From contig CAJNOJ010000045.1 in the NCBI GenBank assembly GCA_905250025.1, forward strand, positions 62,001 through 126,000: DNA of 64,000 nucleotides, given 5' to 3'. Position 1 is the stretch's first letter. Every line of letters starts with the position of its first letter. This DNA is from Adineta ricciae. Lineage: Eukaryota > Rotifera > Eurotatoria > Adinetida > Adinetidae. Positions 1-10,809 of the stretch are shown in pieces. Under the pieces are notes generated by a model. The model searched no databases, was not told where the DNA came from, and saw nothing but the letters and a program-made list of their open reading frames with translations. The translations under genes were made by a program, and so were the position numbers.

Positions 1-184
1 AAGTATTTGTAAGTGTATTAGTAAACGAATATACGATAGATTTATTCAATTCTATAGCACACAAACGTATAAAAATAACTGACAGAAAAGGAAAAACAAC
101 GAATTTCTGAAATCGTTTTTTTCCTTTTAGGAGTAACAATATAAGACGCATATGCATTTCGATTCATCAAAAGGTGTAATGTTT

Positions 185-1466
185 CTAACACGCATCGTGC
201 AGGGTTAGCAAACGATCATCGATCGTTCTCCCCGAAGAAGAATCTTTTGTGCGACTAAGTCTTTGTTTACTGTGTAGTAATTTGGACCACATACGTTTAC
301 ACATGGTAGAATTTTCTATACATGGATCGGTATCATTAGATGAAAGAATTGTTGCAGTTTCGCTTTTCGCATACACGCAGGTAGAAACGACTGATGGAGA
401 ACAGGGTGTTTCGTAAGTATCGTTTGAAAATTTATTGGAGATTCGTCGATGAGAAGCAATTGGCTTCTTACATAAAACTCGTTCCGTCCGCGATTGAATT
501 CGGCACTTTCTTTCTTGATGTTGTTTAACATGAAGTAACAATCGAAAACAGTCGCCTCCGAGCTTGGCGAAATCAATGGCACGGTGACCTCGATTGTCAA
601 CTTTCTCAGTATCAGCGAATGCATCTAAAAGTACTTCACAAGTATTCACCATATTCAGTTTAGCAGCAAGCATCAGTGGTGTTTGTTGAACATCATTCGT
701 CGCATTTATGTCACATCCAGCATCGAGCAGTTTTTTCAGTAAACTAATTTGTCTGTCGTTATTTTGAGTGTTACAGAACCAATGAAGAAGAGTATTACCG
801 CCATCCGAGATAACTGTGCGACATGATGCATCTGCATTCTCGAGCAAATCGAACATGGCTTCGTCACCATTCATGATCGCATAGTGAACTCTAAAAAAGC
901 GTGAAATGAGAAATGAGAGAAGTGAGATGAAGAAGGAGGTCTTACGGTCGATTTCGTGAGTGTTTCTGGGCATAGTTGACATTGGCTTCTCGATCGACAA
1001 GCAATGTTGCCATTGCCAGATTACGTGTTCTTACCGCGGTCATCAATGGTGTTTCATAGACAATACATTCTTTTTCTTCTTCCTCAAGGCATTTAAACGG
1101 TGAAGTCTTTTCAACATAAGCATCGTGATCGAGAAGAAGAATAGCTATCTCGAGATCGAGTTTTGCTTGATATGCTTGATCAGCGTCGTATGTTCTTGAC
1201 GCGAGTATACTCAGTGGAGTTTGGAGGGTAGCAAAGTTGGGCTGGTCAGGTTGTGCACCCTGTTGAAGCAAAAGTTCAACAGTGAGTGGCGACGCATATT
1301 TGATGGCAAATAGCAGTGCGGTATTACCCGCACTGTCCATTTGTTTGTTGATATAATGACGTTTGACGTCGAGAATTCGGCAAATTCGATTGGTGTTGTT
1401 GGCTAAGATAGCTGCACGAAAATGCGATAGATGTGTTTTGAACAAGTTTGACACGAAGTTTGGCAT
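185..1466 (-). CDS. Ankyrin-repeat protein
   Basis: Two exons on the minus strand (1466-946 and 890-185) flank a 55 bp GT-AG intron at 891-945; joined they give 408 residues. About six ankyrin repeats are visible: GNTALLFAIKYA, ETPLMTAVRTRNLAMATLLV, RPVHYAIMNGDEAMFDLL (spanning the splice junction), GNTLLHWF and QTPLMLAAKLNMVNTCEVLL. A Ser/Thr/Arg-rich tail of about 110 residues follows and matches no domain I know. Ankyrin repeats are protein-binding scaffolds; no catalytic domain is present, so partner and location are unknown. The start at MPNF is chosen because a TTTTAG acceptor-like sequence lies just upstream, which also means an extra 5' exon is possible; an in-frame ATG at 1508 would add 14 residues. 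Confidence 0.85.
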
Positions 1467-2928
1467 GTTAATGGCAAAATCTAAAATATGTCTACTGCTA
1501 ATTATCAAAAATTGCTTGAAGGTTACAATGACAGATGTGATTGAAAGGTGAGAAAATTGGTATGTTTCAAGATTCCCAATGTATACATATATATATATAT
1601 ATGCATAAATAAGACATCAAGCGACGGGAAGTGTGCGTATAGGTATAGGAAAAACGTCCGAGCAGTTTTGCTCGTGAACGAGTAGTGTATAGGTGTTTAT
1701 TTGAATAACAAACGAAATTACATCGGTGATTCTTTTGGAATGTCAAAGAACACAAGGTTGCGTGAAAATTGGTTATCCTTATTATTCAGCATGTAGCTTG
1801 TTTATGTAATTACCAACGGCTACACTTAAATTTTCATTACGATAATGAGGGCAGCAAACAGGTTAAGTAATAGATAGTGATCGAACTACAAGGACGCAAA
1901 TGAGAAATATCCATCAAAATCATCGTTTTATATCCATAGACTCGTTCTGAGTCAGAAAATAATGTTGAAAATGAATGATTTTTTGACAATAGGATATAAA
2001 TTGTATTGTTATTTGTTGTATACATTTAATATACGCACTGTATGTCTCCTCATTGTTTCATCACGTCAATATTCAAGGACAACGAGTCAAACGAATTCGT
2101 ACCGAAAAGTTTTCCTATTTGCAGTCAAACATTCGGATATTTCGCTTGTTTTTCTCGTCGAGATACACACTTCAATCTGATTCAACAGTGAGATACATAT
2201 CTTCGATTAGTTTTCGGCCAATCACTTCGTCTAATCGATGAAAAAAAAAGATCGAATCGATCGAGGTACAGCAAAATCTTCCATCAGCATTGATCGTCTA
2301 CCTCTTCAGTTGGACTTTCTAAAGATATCTCTCTCTTCCTCGTCAGGTTTGCCTCTCGAACAAGATCTGCCTTTCGTTTTGATAATGATAACTGACGCGA
2401 ACAAATAACTTTCATTCTTCTTGTGATTAAAATGTAGTTCGAGAACAATAGAATTGTCATTTTGAAAGACAGGTAATCATACGCACGCCTTTTGAACAAG
2501 CCAGTCGTAAATAACTAAACAGGTGTAATTCGATGTTCTTATCATACCAATACGAATCAGAATTCAAAAAATTCCTGTATGTAAAAGAAATACTTTCTCG
2601 GAATTCGGCGACTCGCAATTGTATTATTGATAGACATGAGGCAAAGAAAAAAAAAACAAATCGTACGCTAAGTCTACTATTCCTTCAATATTGTCTTACG
2701 ACATCGCGTTGTAATGACAGAGCAAAAAATTTGCTTTGTCGACATAACACTGTGACTGGCAAAAATACACTGGTAGAAATGCGTTCTGTTTTACTCACTG
2801 TTCTATGTTACCTGGAAGATGAAGTAAATTTCTTTTCTTTCTTTCGCATCTTATAACACGTGATTCGACATATTTCATATTCGTGTAGCTGATGAGTTAT
2901 TATTAAGCCAACAGTTCTATGAAGACAC
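1467..2928. other. Intergenic, no gene recognised
   Basis: AT-rich spacer between the minus-strand ankyrin gene and the plus-strand F-box gene, so it should hold two divergent promoters. It contains a short (AT)n run near 1587-1602. Open frames at 2284-2499 (minus, 71 codons) and 2533-2856 (plus, 107 codons) have no recognisable domain or splice partners and are not annotated. Confidence 0.5.
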
Positions 2929-3942
2929 ATGTCATTTGCTCAGTATGGAACTGCCGAAAGCAAAATGAAAACAACCTTGGAAGATCTATGCAATGAAATT
3001 CTTCTTCAGATCTTGGAATGTGTACATAATCCATATGATATTTATCGCGCTTTCAGTCGTTTAAATCATCGATTTGACCTCATTCTTCAATCCGTCCGTT
3101 TACAACTCGATATCTTCGTTGAAGATAAACAATCGTTAACAATGATTCGTTACTTTTCAGCTAATTGTACTCATCTACGCATCTACAACATGTGTCCATC
3201 GATCTCATTGCAACAGTTTCTTCGTTTGCGTTCGCTTACCATCCATGAGCCGACCGATGCACAAATGAACTTGATTCAATCAACAACCTTACCAATGCTT
3301 GAACATCTCGCCAGTCCAGCGAGTATGGTAAGACTGTTTTGCGAATATTTCATCGTCGAAACAAAACAAAAAATCTTCTAGATGATATTCGATTGTCTAT
3401 TCAGTAATCGCCATAAACCATGGTTATATCTTCATTCATGTCATTTCTACTTTCCTCATTTTCCAAATTCGAAAGTAACGTGGCAGCCAAATCGTACACT
3501 TCGTACATTGTCCGGTGTGACTTGCTCGCGAAAGACGTTGAGTCAGTTATTATCACTTCTGCCATCCTTAAAGTGTTTGCGTGTCGATATGATTGCAAAC
3601 GATTTGTCTGATTGGAACACGATGATATTCGAGAAGACACTTACATCATTACGGATCGGTTTCCATCAATTAAATTACGATGATATTCGCGTACTGATTG
3701 GCCCTCTACTAAGACGATTGCATATCGAAGTATTCTGCGAACAGCCATCAATTAACTTTAGCCTACTAGGTGCTGTAATTATGAGTCGAGGAAAAGAGTT
3801 AGAACAGTTCTGTTGTGATTATCGAGGAAGAAACATTCCCGTTGATTCAATCAAAACTGCTCACCGAATGTTTCAAAGTATACAAGTTCTTCCAACACAT
3901 TCATATGACACTAATAGTTTCAAGTGTTGTCATTTTCTGTGA
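2929..3942 (+). CDS. F-box protein with LRR-like C-terminal region
   Basis: Exons 2929-3327 and 3382-3942 flank a 54 bp GT-AG intron and give 319 residues. An F-box starts near residue 15 (LEDLCNEILLQILECV). F-box proteins bind SKP1 and recruit substrates to SCF ubiquitin ligases. The rest has leucine-rich segments (LRSLTIHEP, LPMLEHLAS, LPSLKCLRVDM, LTSLRIGFHQL, LLRRLHIEV) typical of degenerate F-box/LRR proteins. The intron removal keeps the frame exactly (133 codons before it). The second ATG at 2965 (MKTTLEDL) is an alternative start that still leaves the F-box intact. The substrate cannot be inferred. Confidence 0.85.
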
Positions 3943-4523
3943 ATAGACTTTTCACGCACACTCATTTCTTCAGATGTGAGTACAAAGGCAAAATAAGTAT
4001 GTACTTAACTGATTGAATTATTTTATCTAAATGCTTTGTTATCATAGATTGAAATGACGTTAGAGTAGCAATTCATCATTGGTTTTACAGCTGTGATGTG
4101 AATAGGCGGCATGTTTTTATTAGTTTTAGCAATCATCATTATTTCCATTATCTTTTCTATAGAAAACATAATTATACAAAGTCAATAGAGAATGTCCTTG
4201 ATGTATATTTATATGATTCATATTATTGTCGAGAAATCGTTAGCATCACGACGATTGTCATACGTCGTGGAGATTCGTATTGTTTGTATCCGTCAGTAGT
4301 ATATAGGTTAAATATTTCCTTTTAAAGTTAAGAAAATCACTTGTGTATAAAATTATCCCTATATTGACGGGTAAAGTCTAGGATTATTCACTGCAAGAGA
4401 AACAATTAACTGACTCATTGAAAAACACCAGATTAACTTCTTCTCATGGCATTAAAATCGGTGCCAATAAAAAGCCCAGCGATTCCAATCGTAGTCACTT
4501 CATTCGAAACTAACGTTTAAAAT
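3943..4523. other. Intergenic
   Basis: AT-rich spacer. A TATA-like AATAAAAAG at 4466-4474 lies about 50 bp upstream of the next start codon and is a plausible core promoter. Nothing else is recognised. Confidence 0.4.
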
Positions 4524-5069
4524 ATGCTTCGACTCGCTCATCTTTTATTATTCGTGTCTGTGACTGCAGCAGTTACCCTTCCTGAATTGAATGTCATCAA
4601 ACAAACAACATTCAAGTATTCCTACAGTTGCCAACCACCTCCATTAGCGTATCGCGATTGCGCTCTCTTCCTTACCGATGATAGTGCACGACAAAATGAA
4701 CCTGAACTTTTATACAATGGTGCTTGCGGTTCGAAGGATTATTTTGAAGTGCACTTTGCCGGCTCGAACTTCGGTGTCATATCTGATCTCGGTAATGTTC
4801 CATTGAAAGAAGTGACAGCATCGAAAGCCTTCAATTTCAATAACACCGTTGGTGAAGACAATGAGTTTTTTGCCACTGTTCCTGTTGTCAGTGAACACAC
4901 ATATGCTGCACTCATAGCCCGAGACAATATTCGCGCATTATTTGTCTTTCGTATTGAGAACTATCAACACAATGGTCCACTTACACTTTCCTATGCTGTC
5001 AAACAGTATGGTATTAATCAATCAGTTCAAGAAGCACCCGGCTTTTCATGGAATGCTCCAAATCATTAG
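4524..5069 (+). CDS. Small secreted protein, unknown family
   Basis: Single exon, 181 residues. The N-terminus (MLRLAHLLLFVSVTAAV) is a clear signal peptide with likely cleavage near residue 16-19. The mature part of about 160 residues has only three cysteines (in SYSCQPP, YRDCALF and GACGSKD), no membrane segment, and possible N-glycosylation sites at NNT and NQS. It is probably secreted to the body cavity or a gland lumen. A polyadenylation signal AATAAA lies at 5114-5119, 45 bp after the stop, supporting a short 3' UTR. The fold is not recognised. Confidence 0.75.
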   Translation: MLRLAHLLLFVSVTAAVTLPELNVIKQTTFKYSYSCQPPPLAYRDCALFLTDDSARQNEPELLYNGACGSKDYFEVHFAGSNFGVISDLGNVPLKEVTASKAFNFNNTVGEDNEFFATVPVVSEHTYAALIARDNIRALFVFRIENYQHNGPLTLSYAVKQYGINQSVQEAPGFSWNAPNH

Positions 5070-7284
5070 AAATACCGTTGAGTTGATGTGTCAGTACACT
5101 TCGAACATGACTAAATAAAAATAGAATGTCCAATTATGGACTTCATAGTTCTCCACGTCTTAATCTAGACTAAGTTTATTAAGATGAGATCACTTCCGAT
5201 GTCTGTGTTTCTCTTAGTACTCGATAAATATAGTCGACGTCAATCATTTATGTTACCAGAAAGCCCTCACGTATCCTGCCAGCAAAAAACCTAATTAATG
5301 ATAAAAGAGCCTCACTTGCCCCATGAATTAAATGCAAAAATAATAATAATACAGATTATTTGGGTAAAAACATCATGCTAATTCATGTGCATATATCTAA
5401 CCAAACAGCTGGTGAAATCTGGTAAGTAAGGAGCAAAATAACTGCTGACTGATATTTGATAGAGTACAGTTTTGTATCTGTATTTTATCACCCTGTTCGA
5501 AAGATATATAGCTGATAGCAATCATCAAATGATCTGTCAAGTAATTCCGATGTGACAAAAATATAATCATTATACGACAGCAATCGAATAGCTCTCTTGC
5601 GATCGTACTTATTTAATCTGATTTACTCGAGAACGGAAATCGAATGTCTAGCGTTTAAGTGATCAACGGAGTCTTACACCAACATAATCAAGCTGCAAAT
5701 GGCGATTAATCCACATTCCGTACAAGCTCTTGTACTAAGGTGAAGCAGAAATCGAGATGAGAATCCAGGGTGATTCGATGCGAGTGACTTTGTTGACGAT
5801 GACAAAGCAATCATAATGGCAATAAACAGAAGAGAAAAGGAAGCATTGCATAAACAATGCAAAAAATAACAAATAATACGTTGGTAATTACACAGAAAGG
5901 GAGATTTGTATCTCAACAAGTTGCGTGACATACGTCTGTCATGTTAATAGAATAATCTTCATAGTTTCCTCGCGTCGTTCTATTGCTAGGTCAAAAACGT
6001 CCGCGTTCTCTTTTATCGACAGAGATAATTTACATACAGCTGTAACAAATACTCATTTGATCATTGAGAAATAGATTACATGCAATGCATTTCAATCCTC
6101 TTGCTTTTCAAATGTAATTCAATACTTTTTCGACGACTCAATCAATCAGATATACGCGATAATGTGATGGAACGACAGATAAGAAAAAAGGATGACCGTA
6201 AGTAATCATTTCCATTTCGTTGTGTGATTTATGAAAGAATCGTTGAAAACCAGAAGAGTCAAGAATCGTAGTCTTCAATTTGGCCAAGTGAGAAAGTCCT
6301 CAGAGAATGTATTGATTCATGTATAATCAGACTTGTCCTGCGAGATCAGATAAAACAAAGTCGTTTGCGTATTAACGAATGTCATAAAGTTGTTTCACTT
6401 CATTCTTAAGATATATAAATATAGATGGAAAACGATGACATTCGTGACTACTTGTAGATAGGAAAGACATGGCTTTTGTTCGATGTTCTTCTTTCTCTGC
6501 TCTCCTGTTAAACAAATCCAAGAACTAAGTGAAGAGATACTTTCTTTTCATCTTTTCTCTCCTATCAGATAAAAGTAATGCTTCGTAAGACAAATTATTA
6601 ATGTTTGATAATCCGGTCGCTACTCATCGAATGTTAATTACTTTTTTTTTTACTCTCAAGCAATAACACTTATAGAATCAGACGTAAATAGCAGTTGGTG
6701 ACATATTAATCAATGACTGAAGCATTTATAACGATGTAGTGTATCGGTTCCTCGTTGAATAATAAAAAAAAATTTGCGACTATGTCCGAAGTTTTCTTTC
6801 ATTGATTTTGACGTTTCCGTTTAATTTCTTAAGCTTTTCTATGAAGATTGACATGGTGAATTAATGAATGGAACAAAGCCGACTGCTAGGTTTTTTCCTT
6901 CCTTTCTATTAACTTAATTTACTATATTTCTCCGTCTCATATTTCGATATAACAAAAACCGGTTTTTCTCCTTCATCTTTTTCTTTTTCTTTAGACTACC
7001 CAACTTATTGACAAGAAAACGAAGACCAAATAATAATATCGCCTCAAACAACTATCAGCTATTTTTTAATCTAACTGTATATAGAAGAATAAACACAATT
7101 ATTAGTTTAATTATAGTCTCTAAATAAATGTGTCGTCAGCCAATCATCAACTATGACGACAGTTGTTTATCACCCAGTCCATCCTACGATCGCTTACATT
7201 TGCATTTCGAATCTTTTTTCTTTCAGATAATATTTCGAAATCAATTGTGTTTTATTCAGCAATTCGCGGGAGTAAGCAAATTTT
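5070..7284. other. Long intergenic region, no gene recognised
   Basis: 2.2 kb of AT-rich sequence after the AATAAA at 5114-5119. An 85-codon minus-strand frame (5674-5931) and short frames just before the GPCR start (7128-7375) have no domain, no splice partner and no coding-like composition. A 5' UTR exon of the downstream GPCR may lie here. Confidence 0.4.
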
Positions 7285-8772
7285 ATGGAAAACAATTCCT
7301 TCGTTTTCAATTATACTTTCGCAACTGACGAATGCACTCCATGGACGCCGACCGTTCATCTCTACGGACATCTAATACCCGGAATTATTTTATATATATT
7401 CGGAATAACCTTCAATCCTATTGCACTGTATTACTTCGCTACGTCTCGTAACTTTCGTCGTTCAGTCTATTCGTACTACTTTTCCGCAATTGCGATATTC
7501 GATGTTCTACGACTGAATATTTGGTTTCTATTCTTAGTTCTCGATTACAAAGTATTCAAATTTCATTTTCATTCATTCGAATGTTCAACACAGATCTTCT
7601 CTGAATCCTTGGCGAGTTCAATAAGTGCATGGTTAACTGTATCATTGACTGTCGAACGATGCTTAGTCACATTCAAACCATTACAAACAATAACAGATAC
7701 AAAAGGACGACGTGCATTAATCATCATCTTATCTGTTATTCTGACATCATGTGCAATTAATTCACTCTTTCTTCAACCCGGCTTCTATCGTAGAAGGTTA
7801 GAACCAACAGGATTTCTTGATCTTTTCATTCTAATGCAGTGCTTGTACAAATTCGAAAGAAAAATATTTATCCAATTCTAGCACATCATTACTTACAGAT
7901 GTCTAAGCAAACAACTTTTCACTCGACAGATTTCAGTACAGAAATAGTTCATTTGATTAACATTCACTGAAAAGTTGATGGATCCTATATATAAACATAA
8001 TTAGAGTGAACGAGAGGTCGGCATTTATTAAAAACAATGTTCTTCTGTTTAGAGAATACCGCGAACAAATGCGAACAGTAATCTGCTTCTACGAAAACTC
8101 GTCGGCGAATGCTACTGCCGAGTCGCCAGCACGATTCTTTCTAACACCAGAAATCAAACGGATGTATACGATGTCCATCATTATCTTCCGTATTGCTATT
8201 CCATTCATGTTACTGTTGACAACAAATGTTCTCTTGTTTCTACGCGTTCGTCAGAGTGAACAACAATCGATAAAGTCCAACAAGATACTCCTCGTTCGAC
8301 ATGGGCAACATCGTCAAATAACGCCAATGATATTTTTCTCTTCGTGTATCCTCTTGTTAACTGTTTCACCTCGGTAAGTGACGAGAAGCTTTTCGAAAGC
8401 AAAATCAACCGATTGATCTTTCGTAGATATTTGCACATGTTTTATATGAATCTCTTTTATCGATCTGCTCATTGTTCATTGACGCATTTTGCTCCACATT
8501 TATTGAAAACGCTGGAATTATGTAATTACGCTTTCAATGTTTTTATTTCAATTGTTAGTGGTAAACACGGACGACATGAATTATTCAATATGTTATTATG
8601 TCGATCGAAACCTTTGCCATCGAAGTCGTATTATTCAACAATAAATCAAACATCCATCCTAACAAAACTACATTCTCAACAACGATCAAATCATAAAACA
8701 GATGAACAAATTCATCTAACTGATAAACTATCGCTCGCGAATGCCAATAATTCTCATCAAGATTCATTGTAG
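7285..8772 (+). CDS. Rhodopsin-like (class A) G-protein-coupled receptor
   Basis: Exons 7285-7796, 8053-8373 and 8427-8772 give 392 residues; introns are 256 and 53 bp. Seven hydrophobic segments can be followed: TM1 LIPGIILYIFGITFNPIAL, TM2 around YYFSAIAIFDVL, TM3 ending TVSLTVERCLVTFKP, TM4 ALIIILSVILTSC, TM5 IIIFRIAIPFMLLLTTNVLL, TM6 PMIFFSSCILLL, TM7 ELCNYAFNVFISIVSG. The TM3 D/E-R-Y motif appears as ERC and the TM7 NPxxY motif is not canonical. The tail has the basic RHELFNMLLCR typical of helix 8. N-glycosylation sites (NNS, NYT) lie in the short N-terminus. It resembles the large peptide-receptor-like GPCR families of rotifers; the ligand is unknown. The first intron is unusually long, so a small extra exon in extracellular loop 2 cannot be excluded. 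Confidence 0.85.
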
Positions 8773-9288
8773 TCAGATGATGTTTTCTCTTCGAGTCAAT
8801 CGGTGAAAATTGTCGTTGTTTTTGATCAATGTGAGAAAACTATTGATTGATTTTGTGTTTACCTCATGCAATAACATGGAAATTGAATAGAACATTTTGC
8901 CAGTACACATTGTCCGAGAGCGGCTAACAAAGAGAAATGTTTACCTCGAACATTGATTCTGTAACTGGATGCGTACGTTGAAATTGTGGAAAAATTTCTT
9001 CCTCGTGGACTAATGTGTCATTTTATATGCAAAAGATTCGTATGGAAAAAGTCATAAGTAGCCACCGGCGTTTATGGATAGAATCAAAACAAGGTTCATT
9101 GAGTGACTCGTTTCCATCAACAGAAACTGGTGTCATCTGTCTTGCAAATGCGACGATTGATCAATTTCTATCGTCATCGATAGAAACAAACGATTCATTC
9201 TTTCTCTCTATCATTTTTTTTTCTAACGATGGAATGGAAAAGCAAACTGAACTCTTTTCTCACGCCGAGATGTCTCGCTTTTTAGATC
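8773..9288. other. Intergenic / probable 5' UTR
   Basis: A TTTTTAG acceptor-like sequence ends only three bases before the ATG at 9289, so a spliced 5' UTR, or a short coding upstream exon, is likely within 9015-9285. No domain is recognised there. Confidence 0.4.
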
Positions 9289-10002
9289 ATGCCATCATCA
9301 GCATCGACTCGAATTTTAACGAAATCTTCGCGGCGTTTTACCACTGATACACTCTTTCGTTTGATTTCTCAAACCAACTCCTATGACGATATTCGTTCTT
9401 CTTTTTTACATGATAATGATTCAACATCATCATCGTACACCAACGGACATTTATCTGAATACGATCTTCGTCATCTTTGGTCACTTCTTTCTCAAATGAT
9501 ACGAAGACGTTTACTCAAATTCGAACCATGTTTGTTACCTGAACTTGGTGCGTTTGTTCTTATCGATCATTCGTCCACGGACAACACGACTAATCACATC
9601 AAAGAGCCGTTCTTTGTCCTCGATACAACATTTGCTCGTCGACATCGTCTCTCACGTATCAAAAAGCCGAATCTCTCATCGGCACTGTCACTTTCTCTGC
9701 AAGCAAACGGAAATTCTACTCACATCGAACCGAATACGACCTTATCATCATTCAACATGCAAACTTTAGACTATCATTCGTTACAAAACGAGTTGGGTCT
9801 GACTCGTGACCAACTAATGACAGCCATTTCACATATCTTCAATATCATCGATAAAGAAATCACACCACATACTTCGTGTCATTTAGAATTTCCTCAACTG
9901 GGACATTTCAAGATTTTATTCGGTTTAGCCACGTTTGAATTTAGTGAAACATTTATTGACGACTTTAAAACAACAGCCACAAGCTCAACAGCTGAAAAGT
10001 AG
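9289..10002 (+). CDS. CCDC81-like protein with two eukaryotic HU domains
   Basis: Single exon, 237 residues. A first HU/IHF-like domain spans about residues 60-135: LRHLWSLLSQMIRRRLL is the helix, PELGAFVLID the beta arm start, and EPFFVLDTTFARRHRL matches the conserved segment of CCDC81. A second copy spans about 150-225 (LQNELGLTRDQLMTAISHI, then FPQLGHFKILFG). Human CCDC81 is a centrosome/cilium-associated coiled-coil protein of about 650 residues with two N-terminal HU domains. Here the coiled-coil half is absent, leaving an HU-only protein. By family it is expected at the centrosome or basal body; direct DNA binding is not implied. The downstream region lacks any continuation. Confidence 0.7.
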   Translation: MPSSASTRILTKSSRRFTTDTLFRLISQTNSYDDIRSSFLHDNDSTSSSYTNGHLSEYDLRHLWSLLSQMIRRRLLKFEPCLLPELGAFVLIDHSSTDNTTNHIKEPFFVLDTTFARRHRLSRIKKPNLSSALSLSLQANGNSTHIEPNTTLSSFNMQTLDYHSLQNELGLTRDQLMTAISHIFNIIDKEITPHTSCHLEFPQLGHFKILFGLATFEFSETFIDDFKTTATSSTAEK

Positions 10003-10809
10003 ACGGCACATAGTTTTCCTTCGTGTATTCGGAAATGTCCGGTGATAATCTTGAATGTTGTGTCAGATCTTTTTTTCTGTATTTGTTTGTAGTTATTTGT
10101 ATTTAAGAAAAACGTATTTGTATAAAAATGTAGGCATATTTAACGAAACGCAATTCTCAGTTAACGTTTGCGATAATATCGATAATTACATGCGGCAAAT
10201 AATGATCAACGTTATAGAAAATATGCTTTTCTAGCAATATATTCACCTTTGCCCCCGACTTAATGCAATTAAACATTTTCTACCACCATCATCGAGCAAC
10301 TCAGTATAAATAAAATCAATTTTTCACGAATACCTTTTGAGTACCTGAATCTTATATATTCCTTTGAATCATCTGTTGTCCAGGTGAGCAAATTGACTGA
10401 TTACTTTTAATACGTTAGCAATGGTCTTGCCTGAGCGCTTATTTATGAATAATAAATGACTCGATTTGCTTGATTTGTGCATATTTTTCAATAGATAATT
10501 CATAATTTAATGATCAAGTAGGAGGAGAATGTAGGTACTATCATCCATGTTTCGCTTCGATAAGCTGTCACAAACCAATTCGAAGCATCCTGCGTCAAGG
10601 ATCAAATTAGCAAAAATTATTGTTGAAATCAGCGCAAAACAAAATAAATGAAAATATATCCTTATTTTCGAGTGCTCGTTCTAGATGAATAGTTCAGTAA
10701 CAGAAGGAATAATAGTCATGCTTTTCCTTTCTGTTAAAACGATATAAAAGGGATTGATATTTCATAAATAATCAGTGGTAATCAACGAGAGGATATTGCA
10801 GTACAAGTG
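10003..10809. other. Intergenic with promoter of the next gene
   Basis: AT-rich spacer ending in a TATA box (10743-10750) 60 bp before the next start codon. No open frame of interest. Confidence 0.4.
10743..10750 (+). promoter_or_regulatory. TATA box
   Basis: TATAAAAG, 60 bp upstream of the ATG at 10810, at the expected distance for a short 5' leader. Confidence 0.6.

Noticed and set aside
5674..5931. 85-codon minus-strand frame
   Set aside because: No family, no promoter, no splice partners; hydrophobic codons are expected by chance in this composition.
9015..9347. 110-codon frame overlapping the CCDC81-like start
   Set aside because: Different frame from the HU protein, no domain; more likely 5' UTR with an acceptor just before the real ATG.
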